From contig PKTC01000057.1 in the NCBI GenBank assembly GCA_002869305.1, forward strand, positions 16,651 to 38,787: 22,137 bases of DNA. Reading direction: 5' to 3'. Below are positions 1-7,694 of the stretch, in pieces. A model generated the notes under the pieces. That model had not been told where the DNA came from and made no database searches. It saw only the letters and a program-made list of their open reading frames with translations. Every line of letters starts with the position of its first letter. Position 1 is the first letter of the stretch. The translations under genes were made by a program, and so were the position numbers. The stretch is from Marinilabiliales bacterium (lineage in GTDB: Bacteria; Bacteroidota; Bacteroidia; Bacteroidales; UBA12077).

Positions 1-64
1 AATCTAAATTAAACTTAAAGAACGAATATTTCAAATGGACAGAGAGAATTTAATTAACAACTTT

Positions 65-943
65 TTATTTGGTGCTTTTAAAAAGTATTTCCTTTTCTTT
101 TTTTGACAGGCTGTCATAACCGGATTTAGCAATTTTATCCAGAATTTTATCAATATCTTCTTGCTTAGCCTTCTGTGTTTTGTTGTACTCTATATCTCTC
201 TCCATATCCGACATAGGTCGTTTGTAAGTAACCTTAAATTTTTCTCTACGCTTAAATAAAGAAAATATCTTATCCATAAATACATCGAAGCCTCTGGCAA
301 TATTTTTTCCTTTTTTCATTTGTGAAATATATAAAAATCCGAATAAGGCTCCACCTAAATGAGCAATATGACCTCCGGCATTGGATGATGTAATACTTAA
401 AACATCAAGGATGATGGTAACTATTGCTATGTATTTAAGTTTGACTGGGCCAATAAACATCAAATTGATTTGATGATCTGGAATATAGAATGAGATTGCA
501 ACAACAATAGCAATAACCGATGCAGATGCGCCAATCATAGGTATAGTTGGATTGTATATTGAAAAGGCATTAAAGGCCAAGATATATATGAATGCACCTG
601 CTAATCCTCCTAATAAATATAAACTAACAAGTTTCTTTTCACTAAAATGGTGTAAAAACATTTGTCCAAACCAATAAAACCATAGCATATTAAATAAGAT
701 ATGAATAAAACCTTCATGCACGAACATATAAGTAAATAGTGTCCATGGTTTATAAATCAAACTTGATAAATCGGCAGTAACAGCTAGCCAATAAACAGGA
801 TAAAAATGATAACTCAGTTGAAAAAGTTCTGTAAATACGCCCAATAATTTAACTGCCAAAAAGACAGCTAAATTGATATAAATAAGCTTAGTTAAGGAGC
901 TTCCGCTTTTAAATGAACCTTTTATTTCGTCAATTATATTCAT
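65..943 (-). CDS. Rhomboid family intramembrane serine protease (GASA type, cytosolic tail)
   Basis: Predicted inner-membrane protease that cuts transmembrane segments of substrates. Numbered from the ATG at 943 it has 292 residues: several hydrophobic segments between about residues 15 and 210, an HxxxxN element (HILFN, around residue 81), the serine motif GASA with Ser140, and the histidine motif AHLGG with His195; together these make the Ser-His dyad. The last 75 residues are charged and probably cytosolic, ending in a helix resembling the DUF6576 tail of Bacteroidota rhomboids (recalled, not searched). An upstream TTG at 971-973 also opens the frame, but the ATG gives the normal N-terminus. 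The motif has Ala after the Ser where most rhomboids have Gly. It is last of four leftward genes, 45 bp after another rhomboid gene. No terminator is visible after the stop, so the transcript may continue. The natural substrate cannot be inferred. Confidence 0.88.
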   Translation of the reverse strand: MNIIDEIKGSFKSGSSLTKLIYINLAVFLAVKLLGVFTELFQLSYHFYPVYWLAVTADLSSLIYKPWTLFTYMFVHEGFIHILFNMLWFYWFGQMFLHHFSEKKLVSLYLLGGLAGAFIYILAFNAFSIYNPTIPMIGASASVIAIVVAISFYIPDHQINLMFIGPVKLKYIAIVTIILDVLSITSSNAGGHIAHLGGALFGFLYISQMKKGKNIARGFDVFMDKIFSLFKRREKFKVTYKRPMSDMERDIEYNKTQKAKQEDIDKILDKIAKSGYDSLSKKEKEILFKSTK

Positions 944-988
944 GTTTGGTTTTAGTAGTTTAAAGTAAATCAAGTGAATAGCAAATGT

Positions 989-1804
989 TTAATAAAATTT
1001 GGTTCTGTTGCCACTCCATAATTTAATTAAGATAAAACCAAATAACATGCCACCTAAATGGGCAAAGTGAGCAATATTGCTTCCGGGTTGGGTCAATCCC
1101 AGCCAGAGCTCCAAACCTCCATAAAAAATAACAAAATATTTTGCTTTTATCGGAATTGGTGGGAATAATAGCATGAGTTGTGTGTTAGGAAAAAGCATGC
1201 CGAAGGCTAAAAGGACTCCAAATACTGCGCCTGATGCACCAACTGTTGGTATATTCATTTTAAAATCGAGTAATTCTTTTAAATACTGTTGCGACATTGT
1301 AATGTACTGCGGAGACTCAGGGCTATCATACCAGCCGGCTAAAAGATTACTGTAAACCTGAGAATAATATTCTGGGAAATGATCTTTTACAAGAAAAGCT
1401 AAAGCTTCAGGTGAGGGAGTATTCGTGAAAGCTTTAATATCGTTCAATATACTTGTCATTTGCAAATGAATTACAAAAGTGTGCAAAGCGGCGGCACCTA
1501 GACCTGTAACAATAAAATAAATAAAGAATCGCTTACTTCCCCAAACAGTTTCTAATACTCTACCTAACATCCATAATGCAAACATATTAAACAATAGGTG
1601 CATTAATCCACCATGCATAAACATGTGTGTGACAATTTGATAGGGTCTAAAATACTCGGATTTAAAATAATGCAATCCTAAAACCTGGCTTAATCGGATT
1701 CCAAAGGCATTTTCTAAAACCCAGGTTGCCAGTAGCATAATAATATTAATTAAAATAAGGTTTTTTACAACCGGTGGAATATCACTAAATCTTATATTAT
1801 TCAT
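989..1804 (-). CDS. Rhomboid family intramembrane serine protease (GASG type, large loop)
   Basis: Predicted integral membrane serine protease of 271 residues, a different rhomboid subtype from its downstream neighbour. Visible motifs are HLLFN (His69, Asn73), the catalytic GASG with Ser191, and AHLGG with His249. A polar insert of about 70 residues (roughly 115-186) separates the third hydrophobic segment from the catalytic serine, which is long for a rhomboid and would form an extramembrane loop. There is almost no C-terminal tail. The ATG start lies 21 bp after the end of mutL on the same strand, so it is read from the mutL message. Two adjacent rhomboids of different subtype suggest separate substrates or paired action, but nothing in the sequence identifies them. 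Confidence 0.9.
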   Translation of the reverse strand: MNNIRFSDIPPVVKNLILINIIMLLATWVLENAFGIRLSQVLGLHYFKSEYFRPYQIVTHMFMHGGLMHLLFNMFALWMLGRVLETVWGSKRFFIYFIVTGLGAAALHTFVIHLQMTSILNDIKAFTNTPSPEALAFLVKDHFPEYYSQVYSNLLAGWYDSPESPQYITMSQQYLKELLDFKMNIPTVGASGAVFGVLLAFGMLFPNTQLMLLFPPIPIKAKYFVIFYGGLELWLGLTQPGSNIAHFAHLGGMLFGFILIKLWSGNRTKFY

Positions 1805-1825
1805 ATCAACAAATTTAAATTCTAT

Positions 1826-3667
1826 CTAGTTAAAACGTTTGTCAAGCTCATCTGTTTTAATTATGCTTACAATTAATTTGCCAAAAGGAGAATAATTCGG
1901 ATTTTGGCAGGCAAATAACAGGTCGACCATTTCACGCATTTCTTCAAAGGTTAATTTTTGATTACTGCTAATAGCTGAAGCTTTTGCTAATGATTTGGCA
2001 ATTTTTTCTTTGGCTTGGATTTTGGCATCAACTTCTCCAGAAATATATTCATTTAAAAATTTGTCAATTATTTGTTCCGGTTCCTGGTTGCTTGAGTCAA
2101 CTGGCATTCCGTTTACAACAATTGAATTTCCTCCAAAATCGTCAATATCAAAACCAAGATTCTGTAAGTCACTTTTAATTTCCATTAATAAAGCATGATC
2201 TTTAGCATCCAGTTCAATCGTTTTTGGATACAATGATTTTTGCGAAACTATAGATTGTTCTGAAAGTGATTGCAGAAACTTTTCAAAAAGAATTCGTTCA
2301 TGTGCTCTTTTCTGGTCAATAATCATTAATCCAGATTTAACATGAGTCAGAATATATTTGTTTTTAAAATGAAAGTATTTATCGCTAATATCAGGGTCTA
2401 TGATGGATTGTTGGTTGTTTTCGTTTGAAACAAAGGAAAAATCATTTTGTTGTTGAGGTTCTTTTTCAAATCCATCATATAACTTATCCCAATTGTCAAG
2501 ATTTTCTTTTTCCAGAGAAATCGCAGAGCTTTTTGGGTTTTTTTGAAATGACTTATTCTTTTCGAAAGGATTGAATGTTGGATCAATATCAATTCGAGGC
2601 TTCTTAATTTCAGTATCTTTGGATAGAACAGGAATATCAAAGCCTTGTTCTTGATCAAAGTCTATAGAAGGAACAATATTATTTTTTCCTAAAGCTTGTT
2701 TTACTGCCGAATGTAAAATTTGCCATATGGCTTGTTGATCTTCAAACTTTATCTCCGTTTTAGTTGGATGAATATTTACATCAATGGTTGATGGTTCGGC
2801 CTCTAAATATAGAAAGTAAGCGGGAACTGTTTCAGGCTGAAGAATTTGTTCATAAGCTTTGATGATTGCTTTATTAAAGTATGCACTGCGCATGTATCTT
2901 CGGTTAATAAAGAAAAACTGCTCACCCGATTTCTTTCTTGCGCACTCGGGTTTACCTATAAAGCCTCTGATCTTTATAATACTTGTGTTGCTTTCAATCG
3001 TAATCAGGTTCTGGTTTATTCTTTTTCCAAAAATGGATACAACGCGTTGTCTCACATTTCCTTTGGGGAGAATAAATATTTCTGAATCGTTATGATATAA
3101 TTTGAATTCCAACTCCGGATTAGCCAAAGCAATTCTCTGGAACTCAGCTAATATATGACCAAACTCCGTGGTGTTAGACTTTAAAAACTTTCGCCGTGCA
3201 GGAACATTATAGAAAAGATTTTTTATCGAAAAATTGGTACCCTTAGCACAACTCGTTGGTTCCTGACTTAATACTTTAGAACCTTCAATCTGAATTTGTG
3301 TTCCCAATTCCGACTCATTCTGCCTTGATTTTAATTCAACATGAGAAATGGCTGCTATAGAAGCCAATGCTTCTCCACGGAAACCCATGGTTGATATGGC
3401 AAATAAATCATCTGCATTTTTTATCTTAGAAGTTGAATGCCTTTCAAATGAAAGCCTTGCATCTGTATCAGACATTCCAATACCATTATCTATTACTTGA
3501 ATTAATGTTCTTCCTGCGTCTTTAATATTAATAGTAATTGAATCAGCCTTAGCATCTACTGCGTTTTCAGTTAGCTCCTTTACAACTGATGCTGGTCGCT
3601 GGATAACTTCTCCGGCAGCAATCTGATTTGCAACAGAATCTGGTAAAAGTTGAATAATATCCGACAT
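1826..3667 (-). CDS. mutL: DNA mismatch repair protein MutL
   Basis: 613 residues, normal for MutL. It couples MutS mismatch recognition to strand incision. The N-terminal GHKL ATPase is intact: ELTENAVDA (Glu34, Asn35), DNGIGM (60-65), TMGFRGEAL (93-101) and the GTNFSIKNLFYNVPAR region (143-158), followed by the second domain up to about 330. A low-complexity, Asn/Gln/Lys-rich linker (about 335-425) leads to the C-terminal dimerisation domain. The canonical endonuclease motif DQHAxxExxxxE reads DQKRAHERILFE (451-462): the His is replaced by Lys, although both Glu are kept. The CPHGRP-like motif is also altered (CQNPNYSPFGK, 587-597). Latent nicking activity is therefore uncertain. ATG start; it lies 12 bp after the small membrane-protein gene and is followed by two rhomboid genes. 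Confidence 0.97.
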   Translation of the reverse strand: MSDIIQLLPDSVANQIAAGEVIQRPASVVKELTENAVDAKADSITINIKDAGRTLIQVIDNGIGMSDTDARLSFERHSTSKIKNADDLFAISTMGFRGEALASIAAISHVELKSRQNESELGTQIQIEGSKVLSQEPTSCAKGTNFSIKNLFYNVPARRKFLKSNTTEFGHILAEFQRIALANPELEFKLYHNDSEIFILPKGNVRQRVVSIFGKRINQNLITIESNTSIIKIRGFIGKPECARKKSGEQFFFINRRYMRSAYFNKAIIKAYEQILQPETVPAYFLYLEAEPSTIDVNIHPTKTEIKFEDQQAIWQILHSAVKQALGKNNIVPSIDFDQEQGFDIPVLSKDTEIKKPRIDIDPTFNPFEKNKSFQKNPKSSAISLEKENLDNWDKLYDGFEKEPQQQNDFSFVSNENNQQSIIDPDISDKYFHFKNKYILTHVKSGLMIIDQKRAHERILFEKFLQSLSEQSIVSQKSLYPKTIELDAKDHALLMEIKSDLQNLGFDIDDFGGNSIVVNGMPVDSSNQEPEQIIDKFLNEYISGEVDAKIQAKEKIAKSLAKASAISSNQKLTFEEMREMVDLLFACQNPNYSPFGKLIVSIIKTDELDKRFN

Positions 3668-3679
3668 TCAAAAATTAGT

Positions 3680-3961
3680 TTAGAAGTATAGAAGAAAATA
3701 AGCTGCAACAAATAAAATTAGTAAAATAATAACAAGCCGAACAGTTGATTTTCGTCTTAATTCGACATTCTTTTTGAAATAACCTCTCATTTGTCCTTTA
3801 ATATTAGGCGAGTAAGGTTTTGCAGTATCTTCGTCTTCAACTCCTAATTCACGTTTTATTTTTTGAACGCGTTTTTCTAATTCTTCTTTTTCCTCGTTAT
3901 AATACCGAGGCTTAAAGTTAAATTGTTTATTTTTCGGAGTATGTAAAAATCTAACAGCCAT
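3680..3961 (-). CDS. Small basic/charged protein with C-terminal membrane anchor, mutL-linked
   Basis: 93 residues, function unknown. The first 70 residues are highly charged, with a Lys/Glu-rich helix (about 24-40) that could be a short coiled coil, and the last 20 residues are one strongly hydrophobic segment reaching the very C-terminus, giving a tail-anchored or single-pass topology. It is first in the leftward operon and lies 12 bp before mutL. The ATG start fits a -7 element (CAAAGGTA on the plus strand, 3984-3991) that would give a leader of under 20 nt. Proteins of this kind before mutL in Bacteroidota have, as I recall, been labelled riboflavin synthase beta subunit in databases; nothing here supports an enzymatic role. 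Confidence 0.8.
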   Translation of the reverse strand: MAVRFLHTPKNKQFNFKPRYYNEEKEELEKRVQKIKRELGVEDEDTAKPYSPNIKGQMRGYFKKNVELRRKSTVRLVIILLILFVAAYFLLYF

Positions 3962-3983
3962 CTTATAAATGATTTTAATGTTA

Positions 3984-3991
3984 CAAAGGTA
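3984..3991 (-). promoter_or_regulatory. -7 promoter element of the mutL operon
   Basis: Read on the minus strand this is TACCTTTG, an exact match to the Bacteroidota -7 consensus TAnnTTTG, placed 23 bp upstream of the first start codon of the leftward operon. No convincing -33 TTTG is seen at the expected distance, so the assignment rests on the -7 match and position. Confidence 0.55.
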
Positions 3992-4070
3992 TTCAATATT
4001 TTATCATTAAATAAATTTTGAATCTTTATAAAATGTAAGTTTAATATAAATATTATTTATGAATTAGTGA

Positions 4071-4098
4071 TTGTGATCTGGATTTTATCATATATTTG
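4071..4098 (+). promoter_or_regulatory. Possible upstream rplU promoter (P1)
   Basis: TATATTTG at 4091-4098 matches TAnnTTTG exactly, with TTG at 4071-4073, a spacing of 17 bp, slightly short for the phylum. Transcription from here would give a leader of about 120 nt before rplU that includes the second promoter and an 8-bp inverted repeat. Confidence 0.45.
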
Positions 4099-4122
4099 CA
4101 TCTGATTATAAATGTAAAACCG

Positions 4123-4163
4123 TCTGATTCGAAAATAATGCAATTAAATGTTTGTGAATCAGA
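4123..4163 (+). repeat. 8-bp inverted repeat in the rplU leader region
   Basis: TCTGATTC (4123-4130) and GAATCAGA (4156-4163) are perfect reverse complements separated by 25 bp. The right arm overlaps the spacer just downstream of the -33 box of the proximal promoter. It could be an operator or a leader RNA stem, or chance in AT-rich DNA. Confidence 0.3.
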
Positions 4164-4181
4164 TAAACTTTTATATTTTTG
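4151..4181 (+). promoter_or_regulatory. Bacteroidota-type promoter for rplU-rpmA (P2)
   Basis: TTTG at 4151-4154 and TATTTTTG at 4174-4181 are separated by 19 bp, matching both the -33 and -7 elements of the Bacteroidota sigma-ABfr consensus. It lies 42 bp before the rplU start codon. It is the best promoter in the window. Confidence 0.75.
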
Positions 4182-4223
4182 CATTCCCAAAAAATGTATA
4201 AAAAACTGTTAAAAATTTAATAG

Positions 4224-4538
4224 ATGTACGCAATTGTAGAGATAGCAGGCCAACAGTTTAAAGTTGAAAAAGACAGTAAGATTTTTGTTCACCATTTAGA
4301 AGGAGAAGAAGGATCAACTGTAGAGTTCGATAAAGTGCTGTTGTTAGATGATGACGGAAAGGTAAAAGTCGGAAAACCTACCGTGAAGGCTGCAAAAATT
4401 TCCGCTAAGATATTAGCTCACCAAAAAGGTGACAAGGTGCTTGTTTTCAAAAAGAAAAGAAGAAAAGGGTATAAAAAGTTGAACGGACACCGTCAGCAAT
4501 TTACTCAAATTCAAGTTCAAGAAATTATTACTGCATAA
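4224..4538 (+). CDS. rplU: 50S ribosomal protein L21
   Basis: 104 residues, the usual length. The N-terminus (MYAIVEIAGQQFKVE) and the basic C-terminal part (KKKRRKGYKKLNGHRQQFT, about 73-94) are characteristic of bL21, which binds 23S rRNA in the large subunit. It has an ATG start without a Shine-Dalgarno sequence, as usual in this phylum, and is followed 18 bp later by rpmA in the classic rplU-rpmA pair. It is driven by one or two phylum-type promoters just upstream. Confidence 0.98.
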   Translation: MYAIVEIAGQQFKVEKDSKIFVHHLEGEEGSTVEFDKVLLLDDDGKVKVGKPTVKAAKISAKILAHQKGDKVLVFKKKRRKGYKKLNGHRQQFTQIQVQEIITA

Positions 4539-4556
4539 TTTAAAATATTTTAAGAT

Positions 4557-4817
4557 ATGGCACATAAGAAAGGAGCAGGTAGTTCACGTAACGGTCGCGA
4601 ATCGGAAAGTAAACGATTAGGTGTTAAGCTTTATGGCGGACAAGCCGCTAAGGCTGGAAATATCATTGTTCGTCAAAGAGGAACGAAACATTATCCGGGC
4701 GAAAATGTGGGTATGGGAAAAGATCACACATTATTTGCTTTGATTGATGGTAAAATAGAATTTAGAAAAAAACAAGGGAATAAATCGTTTGTTTCGGTTG
4801 TTCCTTTCGAAGAATAA
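4557..4817 (+). CDS. rpmA: 50S ribosomal protein L27
   Basis: 86 residues, full length. The N-terminus (MAHKKGAGSSRNGRES) is the conserved bL27 tail that reaches the peptidyl-transferase centre, and it begins directly at residue 2, so no N-terminal cleavage of the Firmicute type is expected. The body includes RQRGTKHYPG and VGMGKDHTLFA. Second gene of the rplU-rpmA operon, ended by a strong hairpin terminator. Confidence 0.98.
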   Translation: MAHKKGAGSSRNGRESESKRLGVKLYGGQAAKAGNIIVRQRGTKHYPGENVGMGKDHTLFALIDGKIEFRKKQGNKSFVSVVPFEE

Positions 4818-4836
4818 AGAATTTTACGTAATTTTG

Positions 4837-4882
4837 AATCTCCTGATTTTGCTATTATGTAGTAAAATTCAGGAGATTTTCT
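4837..4882 (+). terminator. Terminator of rplU-rpmA
   Basis: AATCTCCTGA (4837-4846) pairs with TCAGGAGATT (from 4869), and the inner bases TTTTGCTA and TAGTAAAA extend the stem with one bulged base. It is followed by a short T-rich stretch. The position between rpmA and serS fits factor-independent termination, though readthrough into serS is possible because no serS promoter is evident. Confidence 0.8.
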
Positions 4883-4908
4883 ATTTATAAACTATTCATT
4901 TTCATAGT

Positions 4909-6183
4909 ATGCTGACATTAAAATTTATCCAGGAGAACAAAGATTTAGTAATAAAGAAACTTAAGATTAAAAACTTCAATGCTGAAGAACTCGTAAATCA
5001 AATTTTAGGTTTAGACGAGAAACGTAGGTCGACTCAGAGTAGCATGGATAATAATCAAGCAGAACTTAATAAGATGTCGAAGGAAATAGGTGTATTATTT
5101 AAAAGTGGAAAGGCTGAACAAGCAAATCAACTCAAAGAAAAAAACACTGAATTAAAAGATTTGGTAAAGAACCAAAGCGATGAATTATCTGCTATTGAGA
5201 AGAAATTAAACGAAGCACTGGTTCAAATCCCTAATCTACCTCATGAATCTGTACCTGCCGGTAAAGGAGAAAATGATAATGTTGAGGTAAAATCGGGCGG
5301 AGAAATGCCCAAATTACCAAAAGATGCAATACCACATTGGGATTTGGCTAAGAAATATGACATCATTGATTTTGAATTAGGTAATAAACTCACTGGTAGT
5401 GGATTTCCAGTTTACAAAGGGAAAGGGGCTAAGATGCAGAGAGCATTGATTAGTTATTTTTTAGACAAAGCTATAGAAGCTGGGTACACAGAAGTTATGC
5501 CTCCTTTAATGGTTAACGAAGATTCTGGATTTGGTACAGGTCAGTTACCAGATAAAGAAGGCCAAATGTATCATGTAACTGCCGATAATTTTTATTTAAT
5601 TCCAACTGCAGAAGTTCCGGTTACTAATATTTACAGAGGAGACATATTATCATCTAAAGATTTCCCAATTAAAATGACCGCTTATACCCCATGTTTCAGG
5701 CGTGAAGCCGGCTCATATGGAAAGGATGTTCGTGGATTAAACCGTTTACATCAATTTGATAAAGTTGAAATCGTACAATTTCAGCATCCTAAAAAGTCTT
5801 ATGATACCTTAAATGAAATGGTTAATCATGTAGAAGGTTTGGTTCAATCTTTGAATCTTCCATACAGAATATTAAAACTTTGTGGTGGTGATATTAGCTT
5901 TACTTCTGCTTTAACATATGATTTTGAAGTATTTTCTGTCGCACAGGAAAAATGGTTAGAAGTAAGTTCTGTTTCAAACTTTGAATCTTACCAAGCTAAC
6001 AGATTAAGACTAAGATATAAAGAAGAAGGAGAGAAGAAGCCTCAATTGGCTCATACTTTAAATGGAAGTGCATTGGCATTGCCACGAATTCTGGCTGCCT
6101 TATTGGAAAACAACCAAACCGATAAAGGAATTGTTATTCCTGAAGTTCTTAGACCATACACCGGCTTTGATATTATTGATTAA
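4909..6183 (+). CDS. serS: Serine--tRNA ligase
   Basis: Class II aminoacyl-tRNA synthetase of 424 residues that charges tRNA-Ser (and tRNA-Sec where present) with serine in the cytosol. Residues about 27-105 form the long antiparallel coiled-coil arm that grips the tRNA variable arm. The catalytic domain shows the TAE serine-binding element (233-235), motif 2 FRREAGSYG (263-271) and motif 3 NGSALALPR (385-393). The ATG start agrees with the family's N-terminus (MLTLKFIQEN). It lies 90 bp after rpmA beyond a terminator, and is followed by its own terminator. No leader regulation such as a T-box is seen. Confidence 0.98.
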   Translation: MLTLKFIQENKDLVIKKLKIKNFNAEELVNQILGLDEKRRSTQSSMDNNQAELNKMSKEIGVLFKSGKAEQANQLKEKNTELKDLVKNQSDELSAIEKKLNEALVQIPNLPHESVPAGKGENDNVEVKSGGEMPKLPKDAIPHWDLAKKYDIIDFELGNKLTGSGFPVYKGKGAKMQRALISYFLDKAIEAGYTEVMPPLMVNEDSGFGTGQLPDKEGQMYHVTADNFYLIPTAEVPVTNIYRGDILSSKDFPIKMTAYTPCFRREAGSYGKDVRGLNRLHQFDKVEIVQFQHPKKSYDTLNEMVNHVEGLVQSLNLPYRILKLCGGDISFTSALTYDFEVFSVAQEKWLEVSSVSNFESYQANRLRLRYKEEGEKKPQLAHTLNGSALALPRILAALLENNQTDKGIVIPEVLRPYTGFDIID

Positions 6184-6206
6184 GCAGATCATATATTGAA
6201 TGTTAC

Positions 6207-6237
6207 AAAGAGTGCTTTTAGAAGCACTCTTTTTTAT
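6207..6237 (+). terminator. Terminator of serS
   Basis: AAAGAGTGCTT and AAGCACTCTTT form an 11-bp perfect stem with a TTAG loop, followed by a T-rich tail. It begins 23 bp after the serS stop codon. Confidence 0.9.
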
Positions 6238-6302
6238 TTTAATGCAGAGTTTTATTATCACTAAAATAATTCGTATTATTAGTTCAAATTAATAGATGTA
6301 TA

Positions 6303-6794
6303 ATGAGATATTTTTTGGTTTTTATGACTATCACATTTTTTTGTTCATGTTCAACAAGAATGGAAAAAGATTTTTCTGAATTAGATGAACTGAATATTAT
6401 TACTGATAGCCTGCTTAACCTTTTACAAGTTAATTTTGAAAAGTCATCAGAAAATTTATATATGATTTCTGATGATAGTTTAAAACGAGATTCTTTAATT
6501 GAAGTCTTAAACTTACCTGATACAATTGGATTTTACCAATATATAGAGAAAAACTTGCACGAATTAAACGAGATAGTTTTTCACATTCAACAAGAAATTT
6601 ATTTTGCAAAAGATCAGATCAATTCGATAAAGTCTGAATATCAAGGAAATGATATATCTGAGTCAGAATACATTGAAGAAATATCAGATCTGCATGAAGT
6701 AATTCATTTTTTAGAAGAAAGAGTAGATTCCAATTTAAACATTATCAAATTAAATTCTCATTTTTACACTGTACCTAAGGATTCTTTAAATTAG
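6303..6794 (+). CDS. Putative lipoprotein, helical, function unknown
   Basis: 163 residues. The N-terminus has a short hydrophobic signal ending in FFCSC, so Cys16 is a plausible lipidation site after signal peptidase II cleavage, although the lipobox is imperfect (Phe at -3). The rest is acidic and predicted helical, with a heptad-like stretch at about 78-150 that may form a coiled coil. No known domain is recognised. Its stop codon touches the ATG of the next gene (no spacer), which indicates translational coupling with the EamA transporter, and it opens a four-gene run ending in ruvC. The ATG start is the first in frame. Role unknown; envelope location likely. Confidence 0.7.
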   Translation: MRYFLVFMTITFFCSCSTRMEKDFSELDELNIITDSLLNLLQVNFEKSSENLYMISDDSLKRDSLIEVLNLPDTIGFYQYIEKNLHELNEIVFHIQQEIYFAKDQINSIKSEYQGNDISESEYIEEISDLHEVIHFLEERVDSNLNIIKLNSHFYTVPKDSLN

Positions 6795-7694
6795 ATGAAA
6801 AATCAGACAAGAGCATACATTTATGCGGGTTTAACAATACTTTTCTGGGGAACCTCGGCATCTGCTTTTAAGATAGGATTAAGGTATATTGATTATTTTC
6901 AACTTTTATTTATTGCAACTTCAACTGCAATTGTCTTTCTGTTTTTGGTTTTATTATTTCAAAAACGATTAAATACTTTGATAAATCAATCGAGAAAGGA
7001 TTTAAGGCATTCAATGCTTCTTGGATTTTTAAATCCATTTCTTTATTACACCATATTATTTATTGCATATTCCATGTTAGCGGCGCAAGTTGCTCAAGCC
7101 TTAAATTTTGTGTGGCCCATTGCATTAGTTCTTTTATCAATTCCAATATTAAAACAAAAACTAGAGTTAAAGAGCGCATTTGCATTAATCATTAGTTTTA
7201 TTGGCGTAGTGCTGATTTCATCTCAAGGAAATATTACAAATTTTGAATTTTCAAATCCATTAGGATTAATTCTCGCCTTAAGCACATCAATAGTTTGGGC
7301 ACTATTCTGGTTGTACAATGTTCGTGATGAACGCGACGAGATTGTAAAATTATTTCTTAACTTTTTATTTGCCATGTTGTTTGTATTTACAACAACTATT
7401 ATTTTTTCAGATTTAAGGTCTATTAATTTTAAGGGGTTGTTGGCAGGGATTTATATAGGTTTGTTTGAAATGGGCATAACTTTTGTTATTTGGTTAAAAG
7501 CATTAAAGATTGCCGGTCGAACTGATAAAATCGGAAATTTAATTTACCTAACTCCATTTTGTTCGTTAATATTTATAGGGTTGATTTTAAATGAAAAAAT
7601 TTATATTACCACATTATTTGGATTAATTTTGATAGTTACAGGAATCTTTGTACAACAAATGAAAAAGAAAAGCTATGAAAAGGAATTTCATTAA
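6795..7694 (+). CDS. EamA/DMT-family transporter
   Basis: 299 residues with about ten hydrophobic segments arranged as two homologous halves (roughly 8-140 and 155-288), the layout of drug/metabolite transporter superfamily permeases with two EamA domains. The first segment carries FWGTSASAFKIGL, a typical start of EamA repeats, and the second half begins near LGLILALSTSIVWALFW. Members export amino acids, nucleotides or other metabolites; the substrate cannot be told here. It starts directly after the lipoprotein gene's stop and its 3' end overlaps the next gene by 20 bp, so the three are co-translated. The Lys-rich C-terminal end fits a cytosolic tail. Confidence 0.9.
   Translation: MKNQTRAYIYAGLTILFWGTSASAFKIGLRYIDYFQLLFIATSTAIVFLFLVLLFQKRLNTLINQSRKDLRHSMLLGFLNPFLYYTILFIAYSMLAAQVAQALNFVWPIALVLLSIPILKQKLELKSAFALIISFIGVVLISSQGNITNFEFSNPLGLILALSTSIVWALFWLYNVRDERDEIVKLFLNFLFAMLFVFTTTIIFSDLRSINFKGLLAGIYIGLFEMGITFVIWLKALKIAGRTDKIGNLIYLTPFCSLIFIGLILNEKIYITTLFGLILIVTGIFVQQMKKKSYEKEFH

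Noticed and set aside
1..34. Possible start of a further leftward gene: TTG at 32-34 opens a frame to the left edge (KYSFFKFNLD).
   Set aside because: Only ten codons, a rare start codon and no promoter or ribosome-binding signal; position after the rhomboid gene is suggestive but not enough.
944..973. Longer form of the first rhomboid, starting at TTG 971-973.
   Set aside because: An ATG at 943 gives a normal N-terminus; the ten added residues have no support.
2398..3095. Open frames of 78-86 codons on both strands within mutL, including one on the same strand over the linker.
   Set aside because: Shadows of mutL: no family resemblance, no start signals, low-complexity composition from the linker.
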